Part shown: positions 26,797 to 34,384 of the stretch, one piece after another
Position numbering within the stretch: position 1 is the stretch's first letter
Layout: each line of letters begins with the position of its first letter
Source of the DNA: Bog-473 sp963834405
GTDB lineage: Bacteria; Actinomycetota; Acidimicrobiia; Acidimicrobiales; RAAP-2
Length of the DNA stretch: 64,000 bases
Direction: 5' to 3'
Assembly: GCA_963834405.1 (NCBI GenBank)
Contig: CAWIBX010000005.1
Coordinates: forward strand, 992,001-1,056,000
Program-made: the position numbers and the translations under genes
Notes under the pieces: generated by a model
The model's database searches: none
Told to the model about the DNA's origin: nothing
Seen by the model: only the letters and a program-made list of their open reading frames with translations

Positions 26797-26843
26797 GGCC
26801 TGTGTGGCCTGTGTCGCCTCTCTGGCCTGTGCGTTGCCTGTGT
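26797..26843. repeat. GGCCTGTGT-type short repeats upstream of the CoA-transferase
   Basis: Four imperfect copies of a 9-10 nt unit lie in the 5' flank between the divergent CoA-transferase (start 26782) and the questin-oxidase-like gene (start 26927). Confidence 0.65.
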
Positions 26844-26926
26844 GCCGAAGGCCGGATCGTAGTGGCGGGTCGCCCTGTGCACTGTCGTCAGGGCAACCTC
26901 GCCGGGGCCTCGACATACTTGAGCCA

Positions 26927-27967
26927 ATGGAAACTGAGGTACTGGACGACGCCCTGACGGTCTTCGCGGCGACGGCGCCCGAGTACGGGTCCTTGGGATT
27001 CGCCAACCACGGCCCCATGGCCTGTGAGGCTCTGGCGCAACTGGGACGGGAGGAGGCGATCCCCGGCTGGGTCGCGCACTACCGCGCGCGCCTTTCGGAG
27101 GCGCCCCCGCCGGCGGCGCGGCCGCTCACGGAGGACGAGTGGCCGCAGGTCCTCGGCCAGGACGCGAGCTTCCCGGCGTGGCTCGCCCTCTTCGAACGGG
27201 AGCTGGCCGACCGTCCGCCCGCGGCGGTCGTCGGCGAGTGGGCACCCCGCCTGCTGCCCGGGACCGTCGGCGCCGCCACCCACGGCCTGATCCGCACGGG
27301 GCACGGGCTGCGCGCGCTGGGTGCCGCCGACACGCCGCCGCGCCGGCTGGAGGTGGCGATCGGCCTCGCGTTCTGGGCGTCGGTGTACCGCGAGTTGCCC
27401 GGGCCGCCGCTCCTCATCGGCCAGCAGGCCGTGGCGGATGCGCTCGCAGACCTGCCGTACCTCCCGGAGGACACGCCGGTGGAATTCCTCATCAGCGCGC
27501 GGGTGGGCCACATCGCGGACATCAGCGACGAGTTCGAGCAGGCGGTCGCGTCGCTCGGGCCGGCTGACGACGCGCTCGGACTGCTCGACGAGCTGGCGGG
27601 TGGGGGAGCGAGGGCATACCTCCGCAACGCGGACGGCGGCGGAGCCATCGGCCTGCTGCACTCGATCACGTCGCCGCTGGCGTGCGAGATGCTGCTACCC
27701 TGGCTGGCCGCCGAGGACAGGGATGCCGCGCTCGGCTACATCTGGCAGGCGGTGGCCGCGCTGCACGTGGGCTACGACATCGACCGCCGCGGCCCACTGC
27801 CGGCGCGGAGCGCCCCGTCCCTGGAGGCGCTGGTCGACCGTGCGGTCGAGTCGCGGGACGAGCACGGGATAAAGCTGACCGAGGCCGCCGTGCGCAGCTA
27901 CTCCCGTTCGCACGACCCGACGCTGTTGTGGGCGGCCGCCGACGCATGCGCCCGCCTCGCCGGGTGA
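26927..27967 (+). CDS. Questin-oxidase-like protein (DUF4243-type)
   Basis: 346 aa, ATG 26927; a CATACT box lies 7 nt upstream, with no ribosome-binding site. The sequence FANHGPMACEALAQLG, later THGLIRTGHGLRAL and the C-terminal SITSPLACEMLLPWL match the alpha-helical questin oxidase / AflY-like family, whose fungal members perform Baeyer-Villiger-type ring cleavage. Bacterial homologues are uncharacterised. The conserved His residues in NHG and THG are present. Confidence 0.72.
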   Translation: METEVLDDALTVFAATAPEYGSLGFANHGPMACEALAQLGREEAIPGWVAHYRARLSEAPPPAARPLTEDEWPQVLGQDASFPAWLALFERELADRPPAAVVGEWAPRLLPGTVGAATHGLIRTGHGLRALGAADTPPRRLEVAIGLAFWASVYRELPGPPLLIGQQAVADALADLPYLPEDTPVEFLISARVGHIADISDEFEQAVASLGPADDALGLLDELAGGGARAYLRNADGGGAIGLLHSITSPLACEMLLPWLAAEDRDAALGYIWQAVAALHVGYDIDRRGPLPARSAPSLEALVDRAVESRDEHGIKLTEAAVRSYSRSHDPTLLWAAADACARLAG

Positions 27968-28011
27968 GGGGCTGCCGCCCCTGCCACGGCGCATCCGGGG
28001 AGCGCCGTGGC

Positions 28012-28017
28012 TAGATT
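28012..28017 (+). promoter_or_regulatory. Putative -10 box (TAGATT) for a leaderless transcript
   Basis: TAGATT ends 6 nt before the ATG of the aldo/keto reductase. There is no ribosome-binding site and a good TANNNT match. Confidence 0.5.
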
Positions 28018-28023
28018 CGCCCC

Positions 28024-29103
28024 ATGGAGTACCGCACACTTGGCCGGACCGGCATAAAGGTCAGCCCCCTGTGCCTGGGGGCGATGATGTTCGGGGCGTT
28101 CGGCAACACCGACCACGACGACTCGATCCGCATCATTCACGCTGCACTCGACGCCGGCATCAACTTCGTCGACACCGCCGACGTCTATTCCTTCGGCGAG
28201 TCCGAGGAGATCGTGGGCAAGGCGCTGGCCCAGAAGAAACGGCACCAGGTGGTGCTGGCCACAAAGGTGCACGGGCCGATGGGGCGTGACCCCAACGCCC
28301 AGGGCAACTCACGGCGCTGGATCATGACCGAGTGCGACAACAGCCTGCGCCGACTGGGTGTCGACTACATCGACCTGTACCAGATCCACCGCCCCTCGCC
28401 CGACACCGACGTGGACGAGACGCTCGGCGCGCTGACCGACCTCGTGCGCCTGGGCAAGATCCGTTACTTCGGCAGCTCGACTTTCCCCGCTTACGAGGTG
28501 GTGGAGGCGCAGTGGGTGGCCGAGCGCCGGGCGCGGGAGCGCTTCGTCACGGAGCAGCCGCCGTACTCCATTTTGGTGCGGAGTATCGAGAAGGACGTGC
28601 TGCCGGTCTGCCAGAAGTACGGCATGGGCGTGCTGTCGTGGAGCCCGCTGGCGGGTGGTTGGCTGTCGGGCGCATTCGGGACGGGCAAGGAGAACACCAG
28701 CCGTCGGGCCGGCTTCCTGCCCCACCACTACGACATGGAGCTTCCGGGCAACCGGTCCAAGCTCGAGGCGGTCGACCAGCTCTTCGCGCTGGCGGACGAG
28801 GCGGGGCTCTCGCTCATTCAGCTGTCGCTCGGTTTCGTGCTGGCGCATCCCGGAGTGACCTGTCCCATCATCGGGCCGCGGACCATGGAGCACCTCGAGT
28901 CCCAGCTGCCGGCGTTGGAGCTGCGCCTCAGCCCGGACGTGCTCGACCGCATAGACGAGATCGTGCCGCCGGGCGTTGACCTCAACGACACCGACGTGGG
29001 ATGGGTGCCGGCCGCCATCGCGGACACGTCGCTGCGGCGCCGGGCTTTCGAGCCTTCGGCGGAGCAGCGCGGCCTGCTGGACGCCATTCGCTCGAGGGAC
29101 TGA
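28024..29103 (+). CDS. Aldo/keto reductase
   Basis: 359 aa. It opens MEYRTLGRTGIKVSPLCLG. The tetrad is visible as Asp and Tyr in FVDTADVYSFGESE, Lys in VVLATKVHGP and His in YQIHRPSP. C-terminal PIIGPRTMEHLE binds the NADP phosphate. It is the YajO/Gsp69-like AKR branch, soluble NADPH-dependent aldehyde or ketone reductases. A direct repeat and a strong hairpin follow the gene. Confidence 0.93.
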   Translation: MEYRTLGRTGIKVSPLCLGAMMFGAFGNTDHDDSIRIIHAALDAGINFVDTADVYSFGESEEIVGKALAQKKRHQVVLATKVHGPMGRDPNAQGNSRRWIMTECDNSLRRLGVDYIDLYQIHRPSPDTDVDETLGALTDLVRLGKIRYFGSSTFPAYEVVEAQWVAERRARERFVTEQPPYSILVRSIEKDVLPVCQKYGMGVLSWSPLAGGWLSGAFGTGKENTSRRAGFLPHHYDMELPGNRSKLEAVDQLFALADEAGLSLIQLSLGFVLAHPGVTCPIIGPRTMEHLESQLPALELRLSPDVLDRIDEIVPPGVDLNDTDVGWVPAAIADTSLRRRAFEPSAEQRGLLDAIRSRD

Positions 29104-29137
29104 ATCCTCTCCTCGGTCCTTCGGACTGCGCGAAACC

Positions 29138-29204
29138 GACCTTCCGCCAGGTAGTGAAGCCGAGACGGACCTTCGGATAGGTACGAAGCCGACCTACGGA
29201 TCGG
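29138..29204. repeat. Degenerate direct repeats (about 25 nt)
   Basis: Two copies of GACCTTCnG..AGGTA..GAAGCCGA (29138-29163 and 29168-29192) and a third partial copy (GACCTACGGATCGG, 29191-29204) lie between the aldo/keto reductase stop and the 29214 hairpin. No gene is seen in 29104-29349. Confidence 0.65.
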
Positions 29205-29213
29205 CACTGTGCC

Positions 29214-29255
29214 CTTTCAGAAACTATAATCACGCTCGGTTATAGTTTCTGAAAG
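29214..29255. promoter_or_regulatory. Perfect 16-bp inverted repeat with 10-nt centre
   Basis: CTTTCAGAAACTATAA and TTATAGTTTCTGAAAG flank TCACGCTCGG. The arms are AT-rich in a GC-rich setting and contain a TATAAT. No T-tract follows. Candidates are a large operator dimer site, a bidirectional terminator for the aldo/keto reductase or a small transposon end. It lies 83 nt before the -10 of the amidohydrolase. Confidence 0.8.
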
Positions 29256-29337
29256 AGGGCGGCGGCCTCAACGGACATCGCCGGACCGTAACGGCAACAC
29301 AACCGCAGAGGACAGCGGCCAACCAGCCGTCCTCACC

Positions 29338-29343
29338 TATCGT
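29338..29343 (+). promoter_or_regulatory. Putative -10 box (TATCGT) for a leaderless transcript
   Basis: TATCGT ends 6 nt before the GTG start of the amidohydrolase gene. No ribosome-binding site is present. Confidence 0.45.
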
Positions 29344-29349
29344 TGGCGT

Positions 29350-30693
29350 GTGCCCGAACAGGGGAGCGGATCGGTTCAGGAAGGGAGGCCGGCGTCCCGG
29401 CTCGTCCTTCGCAGCGCCACCGTCGTCGATGCCGATGGCGCCCGCCCCCGGTCCACCGTGGTGGTGGAGGGCCGTCGAATGACGACCGTGCGCACGGGCA
29501 CGGGTGTCAGCGGCGACGGCGACGGCGTCACGGCCGGACCGCAGGACCGGGTCGTCGACCTGGGCGGCCGCACCGTCATGCCGGCCATGGTCAGCAGCCA
29601 CTTCCACGCCACCTACCACGAGCTCGGCTCCAAGTCCGCACCGTTCGGGCTCGAGGAGCCGCCGGCGCTCCAGGCCGTGCGGGCCGCCCATCATCTCGAG
29701 CTCCTGCTGCACTGCGGCTTCACCGGTGCGGTAAGTGCCGGCGCGCCGTTCGCCATCGACGCCTCCATGAAGTCCGCCATCGCCGAGGGGCTCTTCCCCG
29801 GGCCACGGCTGATGGCCGGGAGCCGCGACGTGAGTACGACCGGTCACGCCGGGGACAAGAGCTTCCCCTGGTACTGGGACGTCGGTGCCCGCGGCGCGAT
29901 CAACCGCTCCGACGGCCCCAACGAATTCCGCCGCGCCGTGCGCGAGGAGGTGAAGCAAGGAGCCGAGATCATCAAGCTGTTCGTGACCGGCGGACACGGG
30001 ACGGTCGCCCCGAGCGAGCAGACCGAGATGACCCAGGAAGAGCTGGCCGCGGCCATAGAGGCCGCCCACCAGCGCGGCGTCCTCGTGCGCGGCCACATCG
30101 CCAACCGCGACGCGCTGCACATGGCGCTCCAGGCCGGTATCGACGTGGTCGACCATGGCGACGGGCTGGACGAAGCGGCCATAGAGCGGATGGTGACGGC
30201 CGGCACGTTCCTCGTGCCGAGCCAGCTCTTCCCGGCCCGCTTCGCCGAGTTGATGGGTGGCACGGCGGGTGGGCTCGGCTTCACCGACTCCATGGCGGCG
30301 GACATCGAGCGCGCGCTCGCCATCCTGCCCGCCGCCAACGCCGCCGGCGTCAAGCTCCTCTGCGGCGACGACTACGGGGCGATCGGGCTGGCCCACGGGC
30401 GTTACGCCGACGAGCTCGCGTTCTACGTCAAGGAGGCGGGCATTCCGCCGCTCGACGTTCTCCGCTGGGCCACCGCCAACGGGTTCGAGCTCATGGGCCG
30501 CGCCCACGAGCTCGGGTGGGTGCGAGAGGGTTACCTGGCCGACCTGCTCGTGGTCGACGGCGACCCCATCTCCGACATCGGCGTCCTGCAGGACCGCGAG
30601 AGGCTGCTCGCCGTCATGAAGGGCGGGACGCTGGTCACCGACCGGCTCGACCGGCTCGACCGGCTCGACCGGCTCGACCGGCCCGACCGGTAG
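29350..30693 (+). CDS. Amidohydrolase family (imidazolonepropionase/prolidase-like) metallohydrolase
   Basis: 447 aa, GTG start. The N-terminal beta-sandwich leads to the metal motif SHFHATYHE (HxH). Further ligands are visible in EIIKLFVTGG (probable bridging Lys), RGHIANRDALHMAL (His) and LCGDDYG (Asp). C-terminal LADLLVVDGDPISDI is the standard amidohydrolase ending. The protein then continues into an (LDR)n tail of about five repeats. The substrate is unknown; cyclic amides or peptides are typical. Confidence 0.88.
   Translation: MPEQGSGSVQEGRPASRLVLRSATVVDADGARPRSTVVVEGRRMTTVRTGTGVSGDGDGVTAGPQDRVVDLGGRTVMPAMVSSHFHATYHELGSKSAPFGLEEPPALQAVRAAHHLELLLHCGFTGAVSAGAPFAIDASMKSAIAEGLFPGPRLMAGSRDVSTTGHAGDKSFPWYWDVGARGAINRSDGPNEFRRAVREEVKQGAEIIKLFVTGGHGTVAPSEQTEMTQEELAAAIEAAHQRGVLVRGHIANRDALHMALQAGIDVVDHGDGLDEAAIERMVTAGTFLVPSQLFPARFAELMGGTAGGLGFTDSMAADIERALAILPAANAAGVKLLCGDDYGAIGLAHGRYADELAFYVKEAGIPPLDVLRWATANGFELMGRAHELGWVREGYLADLLVVDGDPISDIGVLQDRERLLAVMKGGTLVTDRLDRLDRLDRLDRPDR
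30639..30692 (+). repeat. 9-nt tandem repeat at the amidohydrolase 3' end
   Basis: About six copies of GACCGGCTC encode Leu-Asp-Arg triplets directly up to the stop codon. The last unit reads Pro-Asp-Arg. Confidence 0.9.
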
Positions 30694-30703
30694 CCCGAGC
30701 CGG

Positions 30704-31513
30704 CTACGACGGCCCGGACGGCTCCAGGGGCGGCGCCGGCACGGTGATGGCCGGCGCCTCGGTGCCGCCGTCGATCTCGAACACCTTGCCCGTCACCCAC
30801 GAGCTCGCATCCGACACGAGATAGAGGACCGCGCACGCGATGTCCTCGGGCTCGCCCGGGCGGCCCATCGGGGTTCCGGCGAGGAACTGGCGGCGCAACG
30901 ACTCGTCGGTCAGCACGATGTCGAGCGACCGCGTGGCCACGCCGCCGACGTCGAGCGCGTTGAGCCGCACCCGCGGCGCTAGCTCCGGCGCCATGTTGCG
31001 CGTGAGCCTGTCGAGCGCCGCCTTGACCGCCCCGTAGGCCGTGAAGCTGGTCTGGGTCATGCTGGCCGAGCGCGACGAGATGTTGACCACCGCCCCGCCG
31101 CCCGTCGTGTCGACCATCCGGCGAGCCGCCAGCTTCGTGAGGGTGAAGGGCGCCGTGACGTTGAAGTGGAACGCCGTCTCCAAGAAACGCTCGCTCGTGT
31201 CGAGCGCGGCCCGCGGCATGGCCCCGCCGGCGTTGTTGACCGCGACGTCCAGCCGGCCGAACTCGCCCACCGCCGCGTCGACGAGCCGCTCGAGCTGGCC
31301 GAGGTCGGTCACGTCGGTGGGCACGACCAGGGCCTGCCGGCCGGCGCCCTCCACGAGCGCCGCCACCTCCTCCAGGTCGGCCTGCGTGCGGGCGGCCAGC
31401 ACGACGTCGGCCCCCGCCTGCGCGAGGCCGACGGCGATGCCGCGCCCGATGCCGAGCCCGGCACCCGTCACGACGGCGACACGATCGTCCAGGCGGAAGC
31501 GGTCGAGGATCAC
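30704..31513 (-). CDS. SDR oxidoreductase (paralogue of the gene at 45678)
   Basis: 269 aa, GTG start 15 nt after the DAP-dehydrogenase-like stop. It opens MILDRFRL; TGAGLGIG binds NAD(P); NNAGGAMPR is in the middle, and the catalytic Ser is in NISSRSASM and Tyr/Lys in YGAVKAA. C-terminal FEIDGGTEAPAI is typical. Its closest relative by eye in the window is the SDR at 45678, which also starts MILDRF and is also paired with a DAP-dehydrogenase-like gene. Confidence 0.9.
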   Translation of the reverse strand: MILDRFRLDDRVAVVTGAGLGIGRGIAVGLAQAGADVVLAARTQADLEEVAALVEGAGRQALVVPTDVTDLGQLERLVDAAVGEFGRLDVAVNNAGGAMPRAALDTSERFLETAFHFNVTAPFTLTKLAARRMVDTTGGGAVVNISSRSASMTQTSFTAYGAVKAALDRLTRNMAPELAPRVRLNALDVGGVATRSLDIVLTDESLRRQFLAGTPMGRPGEPEDIACAVLYLVSDASSWVTGKVFEIDGGTEAPAITVPAPPLEPSGPS

Positions 31514-31528
31514 GGCCGGGCCGCCCGC

Positions 31529-32629
31529 TCAGCTCTCGCGGCTCTCGCGGTTCTCGTTGCTTTCGTGTCGTTCGCGCCGGAGCGACGCATCGGCGCGCCC
31601 GGCCACGAGCGGCATCTCGAGATAGGTGCGCAGGCCCGGTTCGGCCGCGCAGACGTAGGGCACCGCGTTGACGCAGTGCATCGCGGTGGCGACGATGCCT
31701 CGGTTGCGCTCCAGCCCGTCCGCGATGGAGTCGGGATGCAGCTTGCGGAACGTGACGAGACAGCACGGGTCGCCCGTGATCTCGACCTCGAAATGCTCGC
31801 CGTCGGGGCCGAAGCGCCAGGGCGGGTCGAGGTGCTCCTCGCCCATGAGCCAGTTCACGGCGGCGGTCACCACGGGTTCGCCGTCGACCAGGCCCTCCCA
31901 GCGGAAGCGCTGGGCCGCCACCAGGCCGGGTGCGATGGGCCCGATGGGCGACTCGATCGGCGCCGTGGCCACCGCCATCTCGTGCGTCGTACGCAGCTGG
32001 GGGTCGAGGTCGAACCCCAGCTCGTCGGCCACCATGTGCACCGACTGGCGGAAGCCCGCGCCGAGCGCCTCGGCCATGATGCTCTTCCGCGACTCCTCCG
32101 GTGTCTTGCCGAAGAGCATCCAGTCCCGGATGACGTCGGGGGCGCCGTAGGTGCGGATGTCGGAGAACTCCTCGGCGCGCACGCGGGTGACCGAGCCAGA
32201 CAGCGCCGAGACCATGAGCGGGAAGCGCTCGGTGATCCCGCCAGGGTGGATGCCGGTGCCGTGGAGGGTCACCCCGGCACGGCGGCAGACGCCGTCCAGC
32301 CGGGCGCGTTCCTCGGTGGGCGGGTAGAACCAGCCGAGCGGCGTCACCACGTTCTTGCCCGACTCGAGGATCCGGGTCACCACGCTCTCGTCGGCGAAGA
32401 TCGGGCTGTAGACGACGCAATCGGCGTTGAGCGCAAGGAGGGCGTCGACGTCGCTGGTGGCCGTGACGTCGATGGGCTCACGGCCGAGCAGCGCGCCCAC
32501 GTCCTGCCCGTCCTTGGCCGCCGAATGCACCCAGCACCCGGCCAGCTCGAGGTCGGGATGGTCCAGGACGCCCTCCATGGCCGCCCGGCCCACGTTGCCC
32601 GACGCCCACTGGATCACTCGGTAGGTCAC
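31529..32629 (-). CDS. 2,4-diaminopentanoate-dehydrogenase-like (DapB-fold) protein
   Basis: 366 aa from GTG 32629 with GAGGGGTGA upstream. An N-terminal Rossmann fold (VIQWASGNVGRAAMEGV) of the dihydrodipicolinate reductase type is followed by a long C-terminal domain with GTGIHPGGITERFP and late HCVNAVPYVCAAEPG. Actinobacteria have many such genes of unknown substrate, often next to SDR or P450 genes. The last residues form a short Glu-Ser/Arg repeat (NENRESRES). A paralogue is at 44598. Confidence 0.82.
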   Translation of the reverse strand: MTYRVIQWASGNVGRAAMEGVLDHPDLELAGCWVHSAAKDGQDVGALLGREPIDVTATSDVDALLALNADCVVYSPIFADESVVTRILESGKNVVTPLGWFYPPTEERARLDGVCRRAGVTLHGTGIHPGGITERFPLMVSALSGSVTRVRAEEFSDIRTYGAPDVIRDWMLFGKTPEESRKSIMAEALGAGFRQSVHMVADELGFDLDPQLRTTHEMAVATAPIESPIGPIAPGLVAAQRFRWEGLVDGEPVVTAAVNWLMGEEHLDPPWRFGPDGEHFEVEITGDPCCLVTFRKLHPDSIADGLERNRGIVATAMHCVNAVPYVCAAEPGLRTYLEMPLVAGRADASLRRERHESNENRESRES

Positions 32630-32710
32630 GGTTCACCCCTCACGCTGCGTTGGGCGGCCCACCCTAGAGACATTCGTCAGGACACGCGCGCCTCCATCGC
32701 CGACGCGCGT

Positions 32711-32716
32711 TATGGT
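32711..32716 (+). promoter_or_regulatory. Putative -10 box (TATGGT) for a leaderless transcript
   Basis: TATGGT ends 6 nt before the GTG start at 32723. The ATG inside it is out of frame. Confidence 0.45.
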
Positions 32717-32722
32717 CCGGCG

Positions 32723-33148
32723 GTGACCGCGGCCGACGAGAACCGGGCCCTGATCGAAGCCTTCTGGGACGATCTCTACCGCCCCGACCTCCAGGCGGCC
32801 GCCGCCCGTTTCGCGCCCGACGGCGAGTACACCGACGTCTCGACGCCCGAGGACGACGTGGCGCGTGGTCCCGACGAGATCGTGCGGCGCCTGACGCTCG
32901 CCTGGGGCCGGGTCGACAAGATCTGGGACGAGCGGCGGCACCTCGTCGCGGACGACAGCGCCGTCATGACCGAGCACCTCGAGCACTGGCTGTGGCCGAC
33001 GGGCGAGACGATGGCCCTCCCGGTCTTATCTGTGCACGAGGTGCGTGACGGCCGCATCACCCGCTGGACGGACTACTGGGACATGGCCGCGCTCGTCGCG
33101 GCCGCGCCCCAGTGGTGGTTCGAGCACGTCATGCAGGGCTGGAAGTAG
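32723..33148 (+). CDS. NTF2/SnoaL-like protein
   Basis: 141 aa. It opens DENRALIEAFWDDLYRPD, and HEVRDGRITRWTDYWDM is a classical SnoaL-like C-terminal strand pair. Such alpha+beta barrels include polyketide cyclases, limonene-epoxide hydrolases and ketosteroid isomerases, and the active-site residues here are not decisive. It is divergent from the DAP-dehydrogenase-like gene across about 93 nt. Confidence 0.83.
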   Translation: MTAADENRALIEAFWDDLYRPDLQAAAARFAPDGEYTDVSTPEDDVARGPDEIVRRLTLAWGRVDKIWDERRHLVADDSAVMTEHLEHWLWPTGETMALPVLSVHEVRDGRITRWTDYWDMAALVAAAPQWWFEHVMQGWK

Positions 33149-33306
33149 CTCACATGAGGCCGGCTTGGCCTCGTGGCGCGCAGGCGTGACCTTCGCCGCG
33201 CCCGTGACGCCGTTCGACGGTCCTCGGATTGACGCAGCCCGCGACCTATAGTTTCGCCCACTACAGCAACCCGCATTGGGCCCAGGATCGTCCGTGAGGT
33301 CGCGCA

Positions 33307-34377
33307 ATGGCGAGCGAATCCAGCCCCGTGGTGAGCAAGGGCCAGACGAGCTTTTTCCGACGCCACTCCCACTGGTGGGTCGTCGCCATCGTGCTGCCCC
33401 TGCTCATGCTCGCCGTCGGCCTCGGCATCTGGCAGTCGCTGAGCACCTACAACGAAGCGCAGCACGGACCCTCAGAAGGTGAGTGCGGGGGGAGGGTGAC
33501 CAACAGCCTCGTGACAATCCAGGCGACGATCATCGCCGTGGACACCGATTCGCTGACGGCGACACTTCGCTTGGACTTCGACCCCCAGGGAAACGTGGTC
33601 CAGGGCAACTCGGGAACTCTGACGGAGCCCATGACCATGGTCACCGCCGGCCTGCTCGCGGAGCCGGCAGGGAACTCGTCGTCTGCTGCCGCGCCGGCCG
33701 GCGCCCTGTCGTACTCCTCGGCCTCCTCGTCCTATGTGTTCCTCAAGGACGACTACATGCAGGATCTCGACGTGGCCGTCCCGTTGGTCTCGGGGACGTC
33801 CGGGGGCGCCAGCCCCGCCGGAACCTCGCCGGCCCGGTACCCATGGGATACCTACTCGAACGCCTACCCGTTCGTGCTTCAGGTTCGACGAGGGATCGGT
33901 TCGGCCGGCAAGCTCATCCCTTCCTGCGTGGCCTTGACCACGTCGGTCGGGGGCTGGACGATATCGGAGCAGTCTGATTCGGTAACGGGGCAGCCCCCGT
34001 ACAACGGGTTCGACGTGGCGTTCGCGCGGTCCGCCCCGGTCAAGTTCTACAGCTACTTCGTCATGGGCTTGATGTGGGCGTTGGCCCTGGGCGGCGTGGC
34101 GATGGCCGTGATCATGATCATGCGCAAGCAGGACGAGATCGACACGGCCGCGTTCGCCTATCTGGCGGCGTTGCTCTTCGCCTTCCCCCTCATCCGGTCG
34201 ACGCTCCCCGGCAACCCCGGACCAGGATCGCTGATCGACATCGTGGCCTACTACTGGACCGAGGTGATCGTGGCGATCACGCTGGTCGTCCTGCTCGTCC
34301 GCTGGATCACCCTGAAGGGGAGGCACGACAGTCCGGATCCGGATCAGGACGAGGTCGTCGACCCGATCAGCCTCTGA
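33307..34377 (+). CDS. DUF4436 membrane protein
   Basis: 356 aa. One N-terminal transmembrane segment (about 24-44), an extracytoplasmic domain with the characteristic PWDTYSNAYPFVLQV, then three C-terminal membrane helices containing RSTLPGNPGPGSLIDIVAYYW, the DUF4436 signature. A GTGAGG lies upstream of the ATG, and TTGACG with TATAGT (33229-33252, short 12-nt spacer) may be its promoter. Function of the family is unknown. Confidence 0.82.
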   Translation: MASESSPVVSKGQTSFFRRHSHWWVVAIVLPLLMLAVGLGIWQSLSTYNEAQHGPSEGECGGRVTNSLVTIQATIIAVDTDSLTATLRLDFDPQGNVVQGNSGTLTEPMTMVTAGLLAEPAGNSSSAAAPAGALSYSSASSSYVFLKDDYMQDLDVAVPLVSGTSGGASPAGTSPARYPWDTYSNAYPFVLQVRRGIGSAGKLIPSCVALTTSVGGWTISEQSDSVTGQPPYNGFDVAFARSAPVKFYSYFVMGLMWALALGGVAMAVIMIMRKQDEIDTAAFAYLAALLFAFPLIRSTLPGNPGPGSLIDIVAYYWTEVIVAITLVVLLVRWITLKGRHDSPDPDQDEVVDPISL

Positions 34378-34384
34378 ACGTGGC

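Noticed and set aside
24378..26927. 849-aa minus-strand open frame over two genes
   Set aside because: Only its last part is the Gfo/Idh/MocA enzyme; the upstream part is an Arg/Gly/Pro-rich shadow of the CoA-transferase, which has its own frame and ribosome-binding site.
29214..29255. Simple Rho-independent terminator
   Set aside because: The stem is AT-rich with no T-run after either arm, so it is not a classical intrinsic terminator.
30531..32420. 629-aa minus-strand open frame
   Set aside because: It is an Arg/Gly-rich shadow of the SDR and DAP-dehydrogenase-like genes, a GC-skew artefact.
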